Source of the DNA: Beijerinckiaceae bacterium
GTDB lineage: Bacteria > Pseudomonadota > Alphaproteobacteria > Rhizobiales > Beijerinckiaceae
DNA: 16,694 nt
Direction of reading: 5' to 3'
NCBI GenBank assembly: GCA_947380915.1
Contig: CANCSY010000047.1
Location: 1 to 16,694, forward strand
A model generated the notes under the pieces. The model worked only from the letters and a program-made list of their open reading frames with translations. It searched no databases and was not told the origin of the DNA. Positions 5,690 to 15,181 of this stretch are shown piece after piece. Each line of letters starts with the position of its first letter. Position 1 is the first letter of the stretch. Position numbers and translations under genes: made by a program.

Positions 5690-7486
5690 ATGAACGATCC
5701 CATGGAGCCCCTCGACGCCACCGGGCCTGAGCACGTCAAGCCGCCGCGTCTTGGCTTGCGCGACCGGCTTGCGCAATCCATGACGGATTTGCTGCGCACG
5801 CGCATTGACAAGAGCACCTGGCGCATCCGCCTCGTGGCCATGGGTTTCGCCTGTCTGTTTTGCGTCATTGGCGGCAAGCTCGTCTATCTCGGCTTCAAGC
5901 CGGAACCGCAGAGCCTGAGGCGTGCGGCTTCCGAGGCCGTGTCCCGCCCGCGTCCTGAAATTCTGGATCGCAATGGCGAGGTTCTCGCCACCGATATCAA
6001 GGTCATGTCGGTCTTCGCCGAGCCGCGCCGCATCATCGACAAGGACGAGGCGGTGGAACTGCTCACCGCTGTGCTGCCCGATGTGAACGCCAAGGAACTG
6101 CGTGAGCGGCTTGGTTCCCGCAAGGGCTTCATCTGGGTCAAGCGCGGCATCAAGCCCAAGGAGCAGGAAGAGGTCTTCCGCCTCGGCCTGCCAGGCATCG
6201 GCTTTCTGCCCGAGAACAAGCGCGTCTATCCCAATGGCCCCGTCGCCGCCCATGTGCTGGGCTTCACCAATGTCGACAATATCGGCATTGCGGGCATGGA
6301 GAAGCATATCGACGGGCTTGGCCTTGGCGATTTGACCATGGCGGGTTTTCGCATCGATCCGGCTGACCTGAAGCCGGTGCGGCTGTCCATTGATCTGCGC
6401 GTCACCCACGCCATTCGTGACGAGTTGGAAAAGGGGATCGAGCGCTTCAAGGCCAAGGCCGGCGCCGCCGCGATCCTTGACGTGAACACCGGCGAGGTGA
6501 TCGCGCTGGCCTCGCTACCTGATTATGATCCGAACAATCCCGTTGACGCGCTTGAAACCACGCGCATCAACCGGCTGAATGTCGGCGTTTATGAAATGGG
6601 CTCCACCTTCAAGGCGATCTCCATCGCCATGGCGCTGGAGGCCAACAAGGTCAATCTCAACTCCCGCGTCGACGCACGCGAATCCCTGCGCTATGGCAAG
6701 TTCACCATTCACGATTTCCATGCCCAGCATCGCGTGCTGACCGTACCGGAGGTTTTCACTTATTCCTCCAACATCGGCACCGCCCGCATGGCGCTGATGG
6801 TCGGCGTGGATGGACACAAGGCCTTCTTGCGCAAGATGGGCCAGCTCGACCGCTTGCGCACGGAACTGCCCGAAAGCGCCGAGCCGCTGGTGCCCAAGCG
6901 CTGGGGCGATTTGAACACCATCACCATCGCCTTCGGGCAGGGGCTGAATGTTGCGCCCTTGCAGGCCATGATGGCGGTTGGCGCCCTTTCCAATGGCGGG
7001 CAGCTCATCACCCCCACCTTCCTGCAACGCAGCGAGGAAGAAGCGCGGGCGAATGCGCCGCAGGTGGTGCGGCCCGAAGTATCGGAAGCCCTGCGGTACC
7101 TGATGCGGCTGAATGCGGAAAAGGGTTCCGCGCGCACGGTGGATATTCGCGGCTACTATGTGGGTGGCAAAACGGGCACTGCAGACAAGATTATTCGCGG
7201 CCGCTACGCCAAGGATCGTGTTTTCACCACATTCATGGCGATAGCTCCCGCAGACAAGCCGCGGTACCTGTTCCTGACCCTCATGGATGAACCGCAAGCC
7301 CTGCCGGAAACTCAGGGCTATCGGACTGCGGCGTGGAACTCTGGCGCCGTGACCGGAAAGATCATCGAGCGCGTCGCCAATATGCTCAACCTGCCGCCGC
7401 GGCTCGATCTGCCGACGCAGCCCTTCCCGCTGCTCGCCAAGCTCGGCTTTGGCTATGTCAACACGCCCGCCTCCAAGGGGAACTGA
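5690..7486 (+). CDS. ftsI: Septal peptidoglycan DD-transpeptidase FtsI (penicillin-binding protein 3)
   Basis: FtsI crosslinks septal peptidoglycan in the periplasm as the class B penicillin-binding partner of FtsW. The 598-residue protein has a cytoplasmic tail of about 46 residues, a membrane anchor (about 47-68) and a PBP dimerisation domain beginning with RPRPEILDRNGEVLA (86-100). The transpeptidase domain starts at about 255. The catalytic motifs are complete: STFK (305-308, nucleophile S305), SSN (359-361) and KTG (494-496, in GGKTGTA). The residues before the active serine are EMG rather than the EPG of E. coli. The ATG has a strong GGGGAG (5677-5682) and follows ftsL by 12 bases. The stop shares one base with the murE start (TGATG). 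Confidence 0.98.
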   Translation: MNDPMEPLDATGPEHVKPPRLGLRDRLAQSMTDLLRTRIDKSTWRIRLVAMGFACLFCVIGGKLVYLGFKPEPQSLRRAASEAVSRPRPEILDRNGEVLATDIKVMSVFAEPRRIIDKDEAVELLTAVLPDVNAKELRERLGSRKGFIWVKRGIKPKEQEEVFRLGLPGIGFLPENKRVYPNGPVAAHVLGFTNVDNIGIAGMEKHIDGLGLGDLTMAGFRIDPADLKPVRLSIDLRVTHAIRDELEKGIERFKAKAGAAAILDVNTGEVIALASLPDYDPNNPVDALETTRINRLNVGVYEMGSTFKAISIAMALEANKVNLNSRVDARESLRYGKFTIHDFHAQHRVLTVPEVFTYSSNIGTARMALMVGVDGHKAFLRKMGQLDRLRTELPESAEPLVPKRWGDLNTITIAFGQGLNVAPLQAMMAVGALSNGGQLITPTFLQRSEEEARANAPQVVRPEVSEALRYLMRLNAEKGSARTVDIRGYYVGGKTGTADKIIRGRYAKDRVFTTFMAIAPADKPRYLFLTLMDEPQALPETQGYRTAAWNSGAVTGKIIERVANMLNLPPRLDLPTQPFPLLAKLGFGYVNTPASKGN

Positions 7487-8937
7487 TGCTCTGCCTGCGC
7501 GAGCTTATTCCTGATGCTGATGCGCCCGCTGATGTGGCGATGCGCGAAGTTGCGGGCCTTGCGGCGGATAGTCGCGCCGTGAAGCCGGGCTTTGTGTTTT
7601 TCGCCATGCCCGGCGCGCGCGCGGATGGCTTGAGCTACGCCGAGGGCGCCATCAAGGCCGGCGCCATTGCTGTGGTTGCTGAACATGCTCCAGCCAAGAC
7701 GCCGCATGGCGCGCCTGTGCTGCTTGTCGCGAATGCGCGCGCAGCCTTGTCTGCGGCGGCTGCGCGTTTTCACGCCGCCCAGCCCTCAACCATCGTCGCC
7801 GTCACCGGCACCAGCGGCAAGACATCCGTGGCGGCCTTCACGCGGCAGATCTGGGCGCAGCTTGGCCTGCGCGCGGCGGCGCTTGGCACGACAGGCGTAA
7901 TCACGCCTGATGGCGAAACCTATGGTTCGCTCACCACGCCCGATCCCGTCACATTGCACCAGACGCTCGACAAGCTTGCCCACGATGGCGTGACCCATCT
8001 GGCGATGGAAGCCTCGTCCCATGGGCTGGATCAGCGCAGGCTTGACGGTGTGCGCCTGAGCGCGGCCGGCTTCACCAATCTATCGCGCGATCATCTCGAT
8101 TACCACCACGATCTCGACGCCTATCTGGCCGCCAAGCTGCGCTTGTTCGAGGCGCTGCTCAAGCCAGGCCAGTCCGCCGTGATCGACGCCGACAGCGATG
8201 TTGCGGCGCGCGTCATCGCCGCTTGCGCCGCGCGGGGCCTGCGCGTGCTCACCACGGGCGTCCATGGTGACTTTCTGAAACTCGTGTCAGCGCAAGCCCG
8301 CTCCGCGTCCACGTTGGTGCGCATTGCCTGCGGTGGCGAGATCCATGACATCGAACTGCCGCTGGCGGGCGCCTTCATGGCGTCTAACGCCCTGCTGGCG
8401 GCGGGGCTTTGCATCGCCACCGGGTCACCGGTCGGGCCTGTGCTGCAAGCGCTTGCCCAGCTGCGCGGCGCGCCCGGGCGCCTTGAAAAGATCGGCGAGC
8501 GCGATGGGGCGCCTGTCTTTGTCGATTACGCGCACAAGCCCGACGCGCTGGAAAAAGTGCTCACCGCCCTGCGCCCGCTGGCGAGCGGACGTCTGATCGT
8601 GGTCTTTGGATGCGGGGGCGATCGCGATGCGGGCAAGCGTCCGATCATGGGCGAGATCGCCGCCCGTCTGGCTGATGTGGTCATCGTGACCGACGACAAT
8701 CCGCGCTCAGAACATCCGGCAGCCATTCGCGCCGCCATTCTCGCCGCCGCGCCCGGCGCCCGGGACATTGCAGATCGCGGCGAGGCCATTTGCGCCGCTG
8801 TGCGCATGGCCCGCGCGGGCGATGTGCTGGTGGTTGCCGGAAAGGGCCACGAAACCGGCCAGATCGTGGGCGATCAAATCCTGTCTTTTTCCGATCATCA
8901 AGCGGTGCGCGCCGCGCTGGAGGATGCCGCATCATGA
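7486..8937 (+). CDS. murE: UDP-N-acetylmuramoyl-L-alanyl-D-glutamate--2,6-diaminopimelate ligase MurE
   Basis: This cytoplasmic ATP-dependent ligase adds the third residue of the peptidoglycan stem peptide. The 483-residue protein has the N-terminal UDP-binding segment ADSRAVKPGFVFFAM (27-41) and P-loop TGTSGKTS (107-114). The lysine in YLAAKLRLF (K217) is the one carbamylated in the family. GCGGDRDAGKRPIM (375-388) and DDNPRSEHP (403-411) follow. The DNPR sequence selects meso-diaminopimelate; lysine-adding MurE enzymes differ here. GKGHE lies near the C-terminus. The frame is open upstream into ftsI, but ATG 7486-7488 gives the conserved N-terminus and overlaps the ftsI stop by one base. 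The end overlaps murF as ATGA. Confidence 0.97.
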   Translation: MLCLRELIPDADAPADVAMREVAGLAADSRAVKPGFVFFAMPGARADGLSYAEGAIKAGAIAVVAEHAPAKTPHGAPVLLVANARAALSAAAARFHAAQPSTIVAVTGTSGKTSVAAFTRQIWAQLGLRAAALGTTGVITPDGETYGSLTTPDPVTLHQTLDKLAHDGVTHLAMEASSHGLDQRRLDGVRLSAAGFTNLSRDHLDYHHDLDAYLAAKLRLFEALLKPGQSAVIDADSDVAARVIAACAARGLRVLTTGVHGDFLKLVSAQARSASTLVRIACGGEIHDIELPLAGAFMASNALLAAGLCIATGSPVGPVLQALAQLRGAPGRLEKIGERDGAPVFVDYAHKPDALEKVLTALRPLASGRLIVVFGCGGDRDAGKRPIMGEIAARLADVVIVTDDNPRSEHPAAIRAAILAAAPGARDIADRGEAICAAVRMARAGDVLVVAGKGHETGQIVGDQILSFSDHQAVRAALEDAAS

Positions 8938-10367
8938 ACAACACCCCACTCTGGTCGAACCTTGGCATTGTGGCGCCGCTCTATGCGCGCACGAATGGAC
9001 TTGTGGCTAAACCCATCACGGGCGTGTCGATCGATACGCGCACATTGGCGCCCGGCGATCTGTTCTTCGCCATCAAGGGCGAGAATTCCGATGGCCACGA
9101 CCATGTGGCCACGGCCTTCGAACGCGGCGCCGCCGCCGCTGTGGTGAATGAAGCCCATGCTTCCGCGCTCTTCAAGGCAGGCCCGCTTTATATCGTTCAC
9201 GATACATTGGCGGCCATGCAGTCTCTGGGCTTGACGGCGCGCGCTCGGTCCGAGGCCTCGATCATCGCCGTCACTGGCTCCGTAGGCAAGACGAGCACCA
9301 AGGATGCGCTGGCGCTTGTGCTGTCGGCGCAGGGCGCCACCCATGCGTCGGTCGCTTCCTACAACAACCATCTGGGCGTGCCCCTGACCCTCTGCCGCAT
9401 GCCAAGGGAGGCCCGCTTTGGGGTCTTCGAAATCGGCATGAACCATGCGGGCGAGATCACGCAACTGGTGGAAATGGTGCGGCCCCATGTGGCCATCATC
9501 ACCACCATCGCGCCGGTGCATCTGGAACATTTTGAATCCGTCGACGACATCGCCGACGCCAAGGCCGAAATCTTTTCCGGCCTCGAGCCCGGCGGCGCCG
9601 TCGTCCTTAACATCGACGTGAAGCAATATGTGCGCTTGCGCAAGGCGGCCGAGGATGCAGGCATCACACGCATCTACACATTCGGTTCACGCAAGGGCGC
9701 CGACGCGCGCTTCGAGGACGCAGTGACCATCGCCGAAGGTACGCGCGTGCAGGCGCGTATTCTTGGCAGGCGCTATACCTATACGGTCGGCGCCCCCGGC
9801 CGCCACATGGCGATGAATTCCCTTGGGGTGCTCCTGGGCGTTGAGGCGCTGGGCGGCAATCTGGATCGGGCCGCCGCAGATCTGTCGCGCTTCACACCGC
9901 CCGCCGGGCGAGGCGAACGCTCTTTCTTGCGCTCGGCCAGGGGAGACTTCACGCTGGTGGATGAAAGCTACAACGCAAATCCCGCCTCCATGCGCGCGGC
10001 GCTCAGCTTGTTGCGCGAAACGCAGGTGGGCGGCAGGCGCATCGCCGTGCTCGGCGACATGCTGGAGCTTGGCCCGCAGGCCGCTGATCTCCACGCCGAC
10101 CTTGCCGAAGCGGTGGTGGCCGCCGACGTCGATCTGGTCTTTGCGGCCGGGCCTCTCATGAAACATCTTTACGACGCGCTGCCCGGTTCCCTGCGCGGCG
10201 CCTGGGCGGAGACCTCTTCGGAAATAGAGGAGACCCTGGTCGACATCATCGGCCCCTATGACATCGTGATGGTCAAGGGATCGAACGGAGCGCGCATGGG
10301 CCCGGTCGTCGCCAAACTCAAGAGCCTGTTTTCGATCCGCGATACCGACCTGCGCGCTGAAGGGTGA
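8934..10367 (+). CDS. murF: UDP-N-acetylmuramoyl-tripeptide--D-alanyl-D-alanine ligase MurF
   Basis: MurF adds D-Ala-D-Ala to UDP-MurNAc-tripeptide, completing the cytoplasmic pentapeptide precursor. The 477-residue protein has the N-terminal substrate domain with [20 protein letters not shown] (30-49) and the P-loop TGSVGKTS (114-121). The MurF-specific [12 protein letters not shown] (142-153) and [10 protein letters not shown] (166-175) follow, then [15 protein letters not shown] and GDMLELG in the C-terminal half. The ATG at 8934 overlaps the murE stop (ATGA), with GGAGG at 8919-8923. The frame is open further upstream inside murE, without family similarity there. mraY begins 4 bases after the stop. 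Confidence 0.97.
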   Translation: MNNTPLWSNLGIVAPLYARTNGLVAKPITGVSIDTRTLAPGDLFFAIKGENSDGHDHVATAFERGAAAAVVNEAHASALFKAGPLYIVHDTLAAMQSLGLTARARSEASIIAVTGSVGKTSTKDALALVLSAQGATHASVASYNNHLGVPLTLCRMPREARFGVFEIGMNHAGEITQLVEMVRPHVAIITTIAPVHLEHFESVDDIADAKAEIFSGLEPGGAVVLNIDVKQYVRLRKAAEDAGITRIYTFGSRKGADARFEDAVTIAEGTRVQARILGRRYTYTVGAPGRHMAMNSLGVLLGVEALGGNLDRAAADLSRFTPPAGRGERSFLRSARGDFTLVDESYNANPASMRAALSLLRETQVGGRRIAVLGDMLELGPQAADLHADLAEAVVAADVDLVFAAGPLMKHLYDALPGSLRGAWAETSSEIEETLVDIIGPYDIVMVKGSNGARMGPVVAKLKSLFSIRDTDLRAEG

Positions 10368-10371
10368 TGCG

Positions 10372-11517
10372 ATGCTGACTTACCTTTCAGATTTCGCCAC
10401 GGTCTTCGGCCCGCTCAATCTGTTCCGCTACATCACCTTCCGCACCGCTGGCGCCACCGCCACGGCGCTGTTCTTTGTCTTTTTCTTCGGCCCTGGAATC
10501 ATCGCGGCCCTGCGCCTGAAACAGGGCAAGGGACAGCCCATTCGCGAGGATGGCCCGCAGTCCCATTTGCTCACCAAGAAGGGTACGCCCACCATGGGTG
10601 GCCTGATGATCCTGTCAGGCGTCGTCGTCTCCACGTTGCTCTGGGCCAATCCCCGCAGCGCCTATGTGTGGATCGTGCTCTTCGTGACCCTGGGCTTTGG
10701 CGCCATCGGCTTTTACGATGATTATCTGAAAGTGACGAAGCAGAGCCACAAGGGTTTCTCCGGCCGCGCAAGGCTGACCGGAGAACTGATTATTGCGGCG
10801 ATCGCCTGCTATTTGATGATGTGCGCGAGCCTGACCCCGCCTGCGGCCTCTCTTGGCGATTTCTTCGCGGCCCTGACTGCCCCTTTCTATACAAGCGCGC
10901 CCGCCACCAAGCTCGCGGTGCCCTTCGTCAATGGCTTCCTGATGAATCTGGGCTGGTTCTTCCTGGGCTTCGGCGCTTTTGTCATCGTGGCGGCCGGCAA
11001 TGCGGTCAATCTGACAGACGGCCTCGACGGTCTCGCCATCGTGCCATCGATGATCGCTGCGGGCGCTTTCGCCATCATCGCCTATCTCGCGGGCAATTCC
11101 ATTTTCGCCTCCTATCTCGGCATCAATTATGTCGCAGGCACCGGCGAGCTGGCGATCGTCTGCGGCGCGCTCATCGGCGCGGGGCTTGGCTTCCTTTGGT
11201 TCAATGCGCCGCCAGCCCAGATCTTCATGGGCGACACGGGATCGCTGGCGCTGGGCGGTCTGCTGGGCTCTGTGGCCGTGGCCATCAAGCATGAAATCGT
11301 GCTGGTCATCGTGGGCGGGCTTTTCGTGGTGGAGGCGCTGTCGGTCATCGTGCAGGTGACGAGCTTCAAACTCACGGGCAAGCGCGTGTTCAGAATGGCG
11401 CCCATCCATCATCATTTCGAACAGCTTGGCTGGTCGGAGCCGCAGATCGTCGTGCGATTCTGGATCATCTCCTTTGTCCTCGCCCTCATCGGGCTCGCTA
11501 CGCTCAAGGTGAGGTGA
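10372..11517 (+). CDS. mraY: Phospho-N-acetylmuramoyl-pentapeptide transferase MraY
   Basis: MraY transfers phospho-MurNAc-pentapeptide from UDP to undecaprenyl phosphate, forming lipid I at the inner membrane. The 381-residue polytopic protein has about ten hydrophobic segments. The family motifs are all present: [10 protein letters not shown] (71-80), the Mg-binding DDY (116-118), [13 protein letters not shown] (210-222), FMGDTGS (285-291, catalytic-site D288) and the cytoplasmic MAPIHHHFE (342-350). The length is slightly longer than E. coli MraY (360), because of a longer loop at about 152-185. The start follows murF by 4 bases, with GAAGGGTGA upstream. The stop shares a base with the murD ATG. 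Confidence 0.98.
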   Translation: MLTYLSDFATVFGPLNLFRYITFRTAGATATALFFVFFFGPGIIAALRLKQGKGQPIREDGPQSHLLTKKGTPTMGGLMILSGVVVSTLLWANPRSAYVWIVLFVTLGFGAIGFYDDYLKVTKQSHKGFSGRARLTGELIIAAIACYLMMCASLTPPAASLGDFFAALTAPFYTSAPATKLAVPFVNGFLMNLGWFFLGFGAFVIVAAGNAVNLTDGLDGLAIVPSMIAAGAFAIIAYLAGNSIFASYLGINYVAGTGELAIVCGALIGAGLGFLWFNAPPAQIFMGDTGSLALGGLLGSVAVAIKHEIVLVIVGGLFVVEALSVIVQVTSFKLTGKRVFRMAPIHHHFEQLGWSEPQIVVRFWIISFVLALIGLATLKVR

Positions 11518-12926
11518 TGACGCCAGCCGCCAGCTTCAGTGGACGCGCTGTCGCGCTCTTCGGCCTTGGCGGCTCGGGGCTCTCGACGGCGCGCGCGCTC
11601 ATGGCGGGCGGCGCGCATGTGGCCGCCTGGGACGATGGCGAGGCCTCGCGCCAGCGCGCGTTGGCGCAGGGCGTCACGCTTGAGGATCTGACGGTGGCGG
11701 AATGGTCGCGTTTCGCCGCGCTCATTCTGTCGCCCGGCGTGCCGCTGACCCATCCCGTTCCGCACTGGACAGTGCGCAAGGCGATGTCCGCAGGCGTCGA
11801 GATCATCGGCGATGTCGAACTGTTCTGCCGCGAGCGGGCGCGTCTTGCGCCTGATGCGCCTTTCGTCGCCATCACCGGCGCCAATGGCAAGTCGACCACG
11901 ACCGCGCTCATCGCCCATATCCTGCGGCAGACCGGGCGCGATGTGCAAATTGGCGGCAATATCGGCACGCCGATTCTCGATCTCGAACCGCCCGCGCAGG
12001 GCCGCGTGCATGTGATCGAATGTTCGTCGTTCCAGATCGACCTGACGCCTTCGCTGGCGCCCAGCGTTGGCGTTCTGCTCAATGTCACGCCCGACCATAT
12101 TGATCGCCATGGAACCCTGGCGAATTATGCGGCTGTGAAGGAACGGCTTGTCACGCGCGCCGATCATGTGGTGCTTGGCGTCGATGACGAGCATTGCCGC
12201 GCCATGCTGCGCCGTCTGCTGGCGGCGGGAAAGCCCGTGACGCCGATCTCGCAAGCGCCTTCCACCTTGTTGGGGTGCACGCACCATGCCCGGCAAGGCT
12301 TGCATCGCGCCATCGCGCTGGGCGCCGGGCGTGGGCTTGTCGAGCCGCTGGCCTCGCTGGTTGACGCCAAGGCCCTGCGCGGCGCGCATAATGGACAGAA
12401 TGCTGCGGCGGCTTTCAGCGCCTGCGAATGGCTGGGCGTGGATCACGGAGCCATCTGCGTCGGGCTCGCGAGCTATCCGGGCCTGCCCCATCGCATGGAG
12501 GAAATCGCTCGCCTGGGTGCTGCAATCTTCATCAATGACTCCAAGGCCACCAATGCGGACGCTGCGGAAAAGGCTTTGCTGTCCTATGACGACATCTTCT
12601 GGATCATTGGCGGCAAGGCCAAGGAGGGTGGAATCGAGTCCCTGCGTCCACTTTTCCAAAGGGTGCGCAAGGCCTATCTCATCGGCGCCGCCAGCGACGA
12701 CTTCGCCTCGACTTTGGGCGATGCGGTCGCCCATGAACATTGTGCCACGCTTGATGTCGCCCTCGAGCGTGCGGCCAGGGATGCGCTGGCCTGCGATGCG
12801 CGCGAGCCTGTCGTGCTGCTGTCGCCGGCCTGCGCCAGCTATGATCAATTCGCCAATTTCGAAGTGCGCGGAAACGCATTTCGCGATCTCGTTCGCGCGC
12901 TCGTCGCGCGCATGAAGCAAGTGTGA
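11517..12926 (+). CDS. murD: UDP-N-acetylmuramoylalanine--D-glutamate ligase MurD
   Basis: MurD adds D-glutamate to UDP-MurNAc-L-alanine in the cytoplasm. The 469-residue protein starts with a nucleotide-fold segment (VALFGLGGSGLSTARAL, 12-28). The P-loop TGANGKST (120-127), GGNIGTP (146-152) and ECSSFQID (168-175) follow, then NVTPDHIDRHGT (189-200) and, in the C-terminal domain, NDSKATN and GGKAKEGG. Two start codons are adjacent: GTG 11514 and ATG 11517. The ATG is chosen because it forms the TGATG overlap with the mraY stop; the alternative adds one residue. AAGG and GAGG lie just upstream. ftsW follows after 9 bases. Confidence 0.97.
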   Translation: MTPAASFSGRAVALFGLGGSGLSTARALMAGGAHVAAWDDGEASRQRALAQGVTLEDLTVAEWSRFAALILSPGVPLTHPVPHWTVRKAMSAGVEIIGDVELFCRERARLAPDAPFVAITGANGKSTTTALIAHILRQTGRDVQIGGNIGTPILDLEPPAQGRVHVIECSSFQIDLTPSLAPSVGVLLNVTPDHIDRHGTLANYAAVKERLVTRADHVVLGVDDEHCRAMLRRLLAAGKPVTPISQAPSTLLGCTHHARQGLHRAIALGAGRGLVEPLASLVDAKALRGAHNGQNAAAAFSACEWLGVDHGAICVGLASYPGLPHRMEEIARLGAAIFINDSKATNADAAEKALLSYDDIFWIIGGKAKEGGIESLRPLFQRVRKAYLIGAASDDFASTLGDAVAHEHCATLDVALERAARDALACDAREPVVLLSPACASYDQFANFEVRGNAFRDLVRALVARMKQV

Positions 12927-12935
12927 GGAAAAGCC

Positions 12936-14066
12936 ATGGTCTCGCGCGCTGAACGTTCCCCCTTCGCTGACTGGTGGTGGACGATTGATCGCTGGCTGCT
13001 CGCCTCGCTGGGCGCCTTGATGGTGCTTGGTCTTGTGCTGACGCTGGCGGGCTCGCCGCCGGTCGCCGAGCGTCTGGGCCTCAGCACCTTTCACTTCGTC
13101 AATCGGCAGGTGGGCTATCTCATCCCCGCCTTCATGCTGATGATTGCCACATCCTTTCTGTCGCCGCGCCATGTGCGCCGCGCGGCGTTGCTGGTCTTCT
13201 GCATGGGCATGGCGCTTGTCATCGCCGCGATCCTGTTCGGCGTCGAGGTGAAGGGCGCCAAGCGCTGGATCTTTGGCGTGCAGCCCTCCGAATTCGTAAA
13301 GCCCGCCTTTGTGGTGCTCGCGGCCTGGGCCTTTTCGGAAGGCGCGCGGCGGCGCGATGTGCCCGCCAACATCTTCGCGCTCCTCCTCTTGCCCGCCACC
13401 ATCGTGCCGCTCATCCTGCAGCCCGACTTTGGCCAGACCATGTTGATCTCGATGGTCTGGGCGGCGCTGTTCTTCATGGCGGGGCTGCACTGGTTCTGGG
13501 TCGCGGGCATCGGTGGCGTCGGCGCCCTCGGCGTCTTGCTGGCCTATAAATTCGTCGCCCATGTGCGTTTGCGCATCGAGAAATTCATTGATCCCGCTTC
13601 AGGCGTTGGCGCCGGTGACACCTTTCAGGTTGATACCGCCATGGAGAGCTTCATCTCCGGCGGATGGCTGGGCAAGGGGCCGGGCGAGGGCACGCTCAAG
13701 CGCATCCTGCCGGACAGTCATACGGACTTCATCTTCGCCGTCACTGGCGAGGAGTTTGGCGTGCTCTTCTGCATCGGCATCGTGCTGCTTTTCGCCTTCA
13801 TCGTGCTACGCGTCCTGTGGCTCGCCTCCAAGAACGAAGACCCCTTCTGCCGTTTCGCCTCCGCAGGCCTCGTCATGCTCTTTGGATTGCAGAGCGCCAT
13901 CAACATGGCGGTGAATGTGCACCTCATGCCCGCCAAGGGTATGACGTTGCCTTTCATCTCCTATGGCGGCTCGTCCCTGATCTCGCTGGCGCTGGCCATG
14001 GGCTTTCTGATTGCGGTGACGCGGCGCAGGCCGAAATCGCAGATCATCGGGCGGGTCATGGAATGA
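12936..14066 (+). CDS. ftsW: Septal peptidoglycan glycosyltransferase FtsW (SEDS family)
   Basis: FtsW is the SEDS polymerase that joins lipid II into septal glycan strands with FtsI. The 376-residue protein is strongly hydrophobic, with nine to ten membrane segments. SEDS motifs present are GAKRWIFG (107-114), QPSEFVKPAF (116-125), QPDFGQTML (162-170), GEGTLKRILPDSHTDFIFAV (250-269), GEEFG (271-275) and LPFISYGGSSL (338-348). Aspartate 264 in HTDF corresponds to the catalytic residue of the family. It is FtsW rather than RodA by its place between murD and murG. The start has GAGGAAA upstream and lies 9 bases after murD. The stop overlaps murG (ATGA). Confidence 0.97.
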   Translation: MVSRAERSPFADWWWTIDRWLLASLGALMVLGLVLTLAGSPPVAERLGLSTFHFVNRQVGYLIPAFMLMIATSFLSPRHVRRAALLVFCMGMALVIAAILFGVEVKGAKRWIFGVQPSEFVKPAFVVLAAWAFSEGARRRDVPANIFALLLLPATIVPLILQPDFGQTMLISMVWAALFFMAGLHWFWVAGIGGVGALGVLLAYKFVAHVRLRIEKFIDPASGVGAGDTFQVDTAMESFISGGWLGKGPGEGTLKRILPDSHTDFIFAVTGEEFGVLFCIGIVLLFAFIVLRVLWLASKNEDPFCRFASAGLVMLFGLQSAINMAVNVHLMPAKGMTLPFISYGGSSLISLALAMGFLIAVTRRRPKSQIIGRVME

Positions 14067-15181
14067 ACGAGCGTCCGGTCCTTCTGGCTGCTGGCGGCAC
14101 GGGTGGTCATCTCTTTCCGGCGGAATCGCTGGCGGTGGCGCTGGCGCGGCGCGGCTTGCCGGTCGAGCTGGTGACCGATGACCGGGCGATCCGTTATGGC
14201 GGCGCCTTTCCCGCGCGCGCCATTCACACCATCGCGTCGGCGACGCCGCGCGGCGGATCGCTCATCGCCAAGGGCCTCGCAGCATTGACCCTGGCGCGCG
14301 GCGTGATTGAATCCCTGGGCGTGCTGCGGCGCGTGCGGCCCTTGTGTGTCGTCGGCTTTGGCGGCTATCCCACAGTGCCGCCGCTGCTGGCCGCCGCCCT
14401 GCTGCGCATGCCCTCCATGCTGCATGACCAGAATGCGGTGCTGGGCAAGGCCAATCGGTTTCTGGCCTCAAGCGTGGACGCCATCGGCTGCGGTTTTCCT
14501 ACGCTTGGCGGCGTGCCCGAGGCTCTGCGCTCGCGCGTCACCTGCACAGGCAATCCCGTGCGCCCCATGGTGCTTGAAGCTGCGAAAATTCCCTATCCCG
14601 ATTTCGCCGATGGGCGTTTTCGTCTGGCTGTGACGGGCGGCTCGCAGGGCGCGAAAGTCATGTCCGACATCGTGCCCGCCGCCATCGGCTTGCTTGATCC
14701 GGCTCAGCGCGAACAGCTCATCATCGTGCAGCAGGCGCGCGGCGAGGACGAGGCGCGTGTGTGGCAGGCCTATGAGGCGCTCGGCGTTACGGCTGAGGTC
14801 GCTCCGTTCTTCTCCGATCTGCCCGCACGCATCGCGCAGGCCCATCTGGTCATCGCGCGCTCCGGCGCCTCCACGGTGTCCGAGCTTGCGGTGATCGGGC
14901 GGCCCAGCATTCTCGTGCCGTTCCCCTTCGCGCTTGATCAGGATCAAGCTGCTAATGCGCAACATCTCGCCGCAACGGGCGCTGCGACCGTGATCGTGCA
15001 GAAAGATTTCACGCCTGAATGGTTGGCGGCGCAACTGGCGCAGGCCATGGCGGATCATTCGGATTTAACGCAACGTGCGCAGGCGGCCAGAAGCGCAGGC
15101 GCGCCAGACGCCGCCGAGCGGCTGGCCGATCTTGTGATCGACATCATCGAACGCGCCCGCAAACCGGAGACAGCGGCATGA
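14063..15181 (+). CDS. murG: Lipid II synthase MurG (UDP-GlcNAc:lipid I N-acetylglucosaminyltransferase)
   Basis: MurG adds GlcNAc to lipid I on the cytoplasmic face of the membrane, making lipid II. This GT-B fold protein of 372 residues has GGTGGH (11-16), [11 protein letters not shown] (97-107), [12 protein letters not shown] (121-132), TGNPVR (162-167), GGSQGA (192-197), [10 protein letters not shown] (266-275) and DQDQAANA (292-299). The first box of the acceptor region reads HDQN where E. coli has HEQN, a conservative change. The ATG at 14063 overlaps the ftsW stop (ATGA). The frame remains open upstream inside ftsW, but without similarity. The end overlaps murC (ATGA). Confidence 0.97.
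   Translation: MNERPVLLAAGGTGGHLFPAESLAVALARRGLPVELVTDDRAIRYGGAFPARAIHTIASATPRGGSLIAKGLAALTLARGVIESLGVLRRVRPLCVVGFGGYPTVPPLLAAALLRMPSMLHDQNAVLGKANRFLASSVDAIGCGFPTLGGVPEALRSRVTCTGNPVRPMVLEAAKIPYPDFADGRFRLAVTGGSQGAKVMSDIVPAAIGLLDPAQREQLIIVQQARGEDEARVWQAYEALGVTAEVAPFFSDLPARIAQAHLVIARSGASTVSELAVIGRPSILVPFPFALDQDQAANAQHLAATGAATVIVQKDFTPEWLAAQLAQAMADHSDLTQRAQAARSAGAPDAAERLADLVIDIIERARKPETAA

Noticed and set aside
5138..6409. 423-codon minus-strand open frame opposite rsmH end, ftsL and ftsI
   Set aside because: It is antisense to three recognised genes, with no ribosome binding site or domain supporting it.
11412..13562. 716-codon open frame on the minus strand opposite murD and ftsW
   Set aside because: It lies antisense to two well-recognised genes, its translation is rich in Arg, His, Gly and Gln without any recognisable domain, and such long antisense frames are common in GC-rich coding DNA with strong third-position bias.
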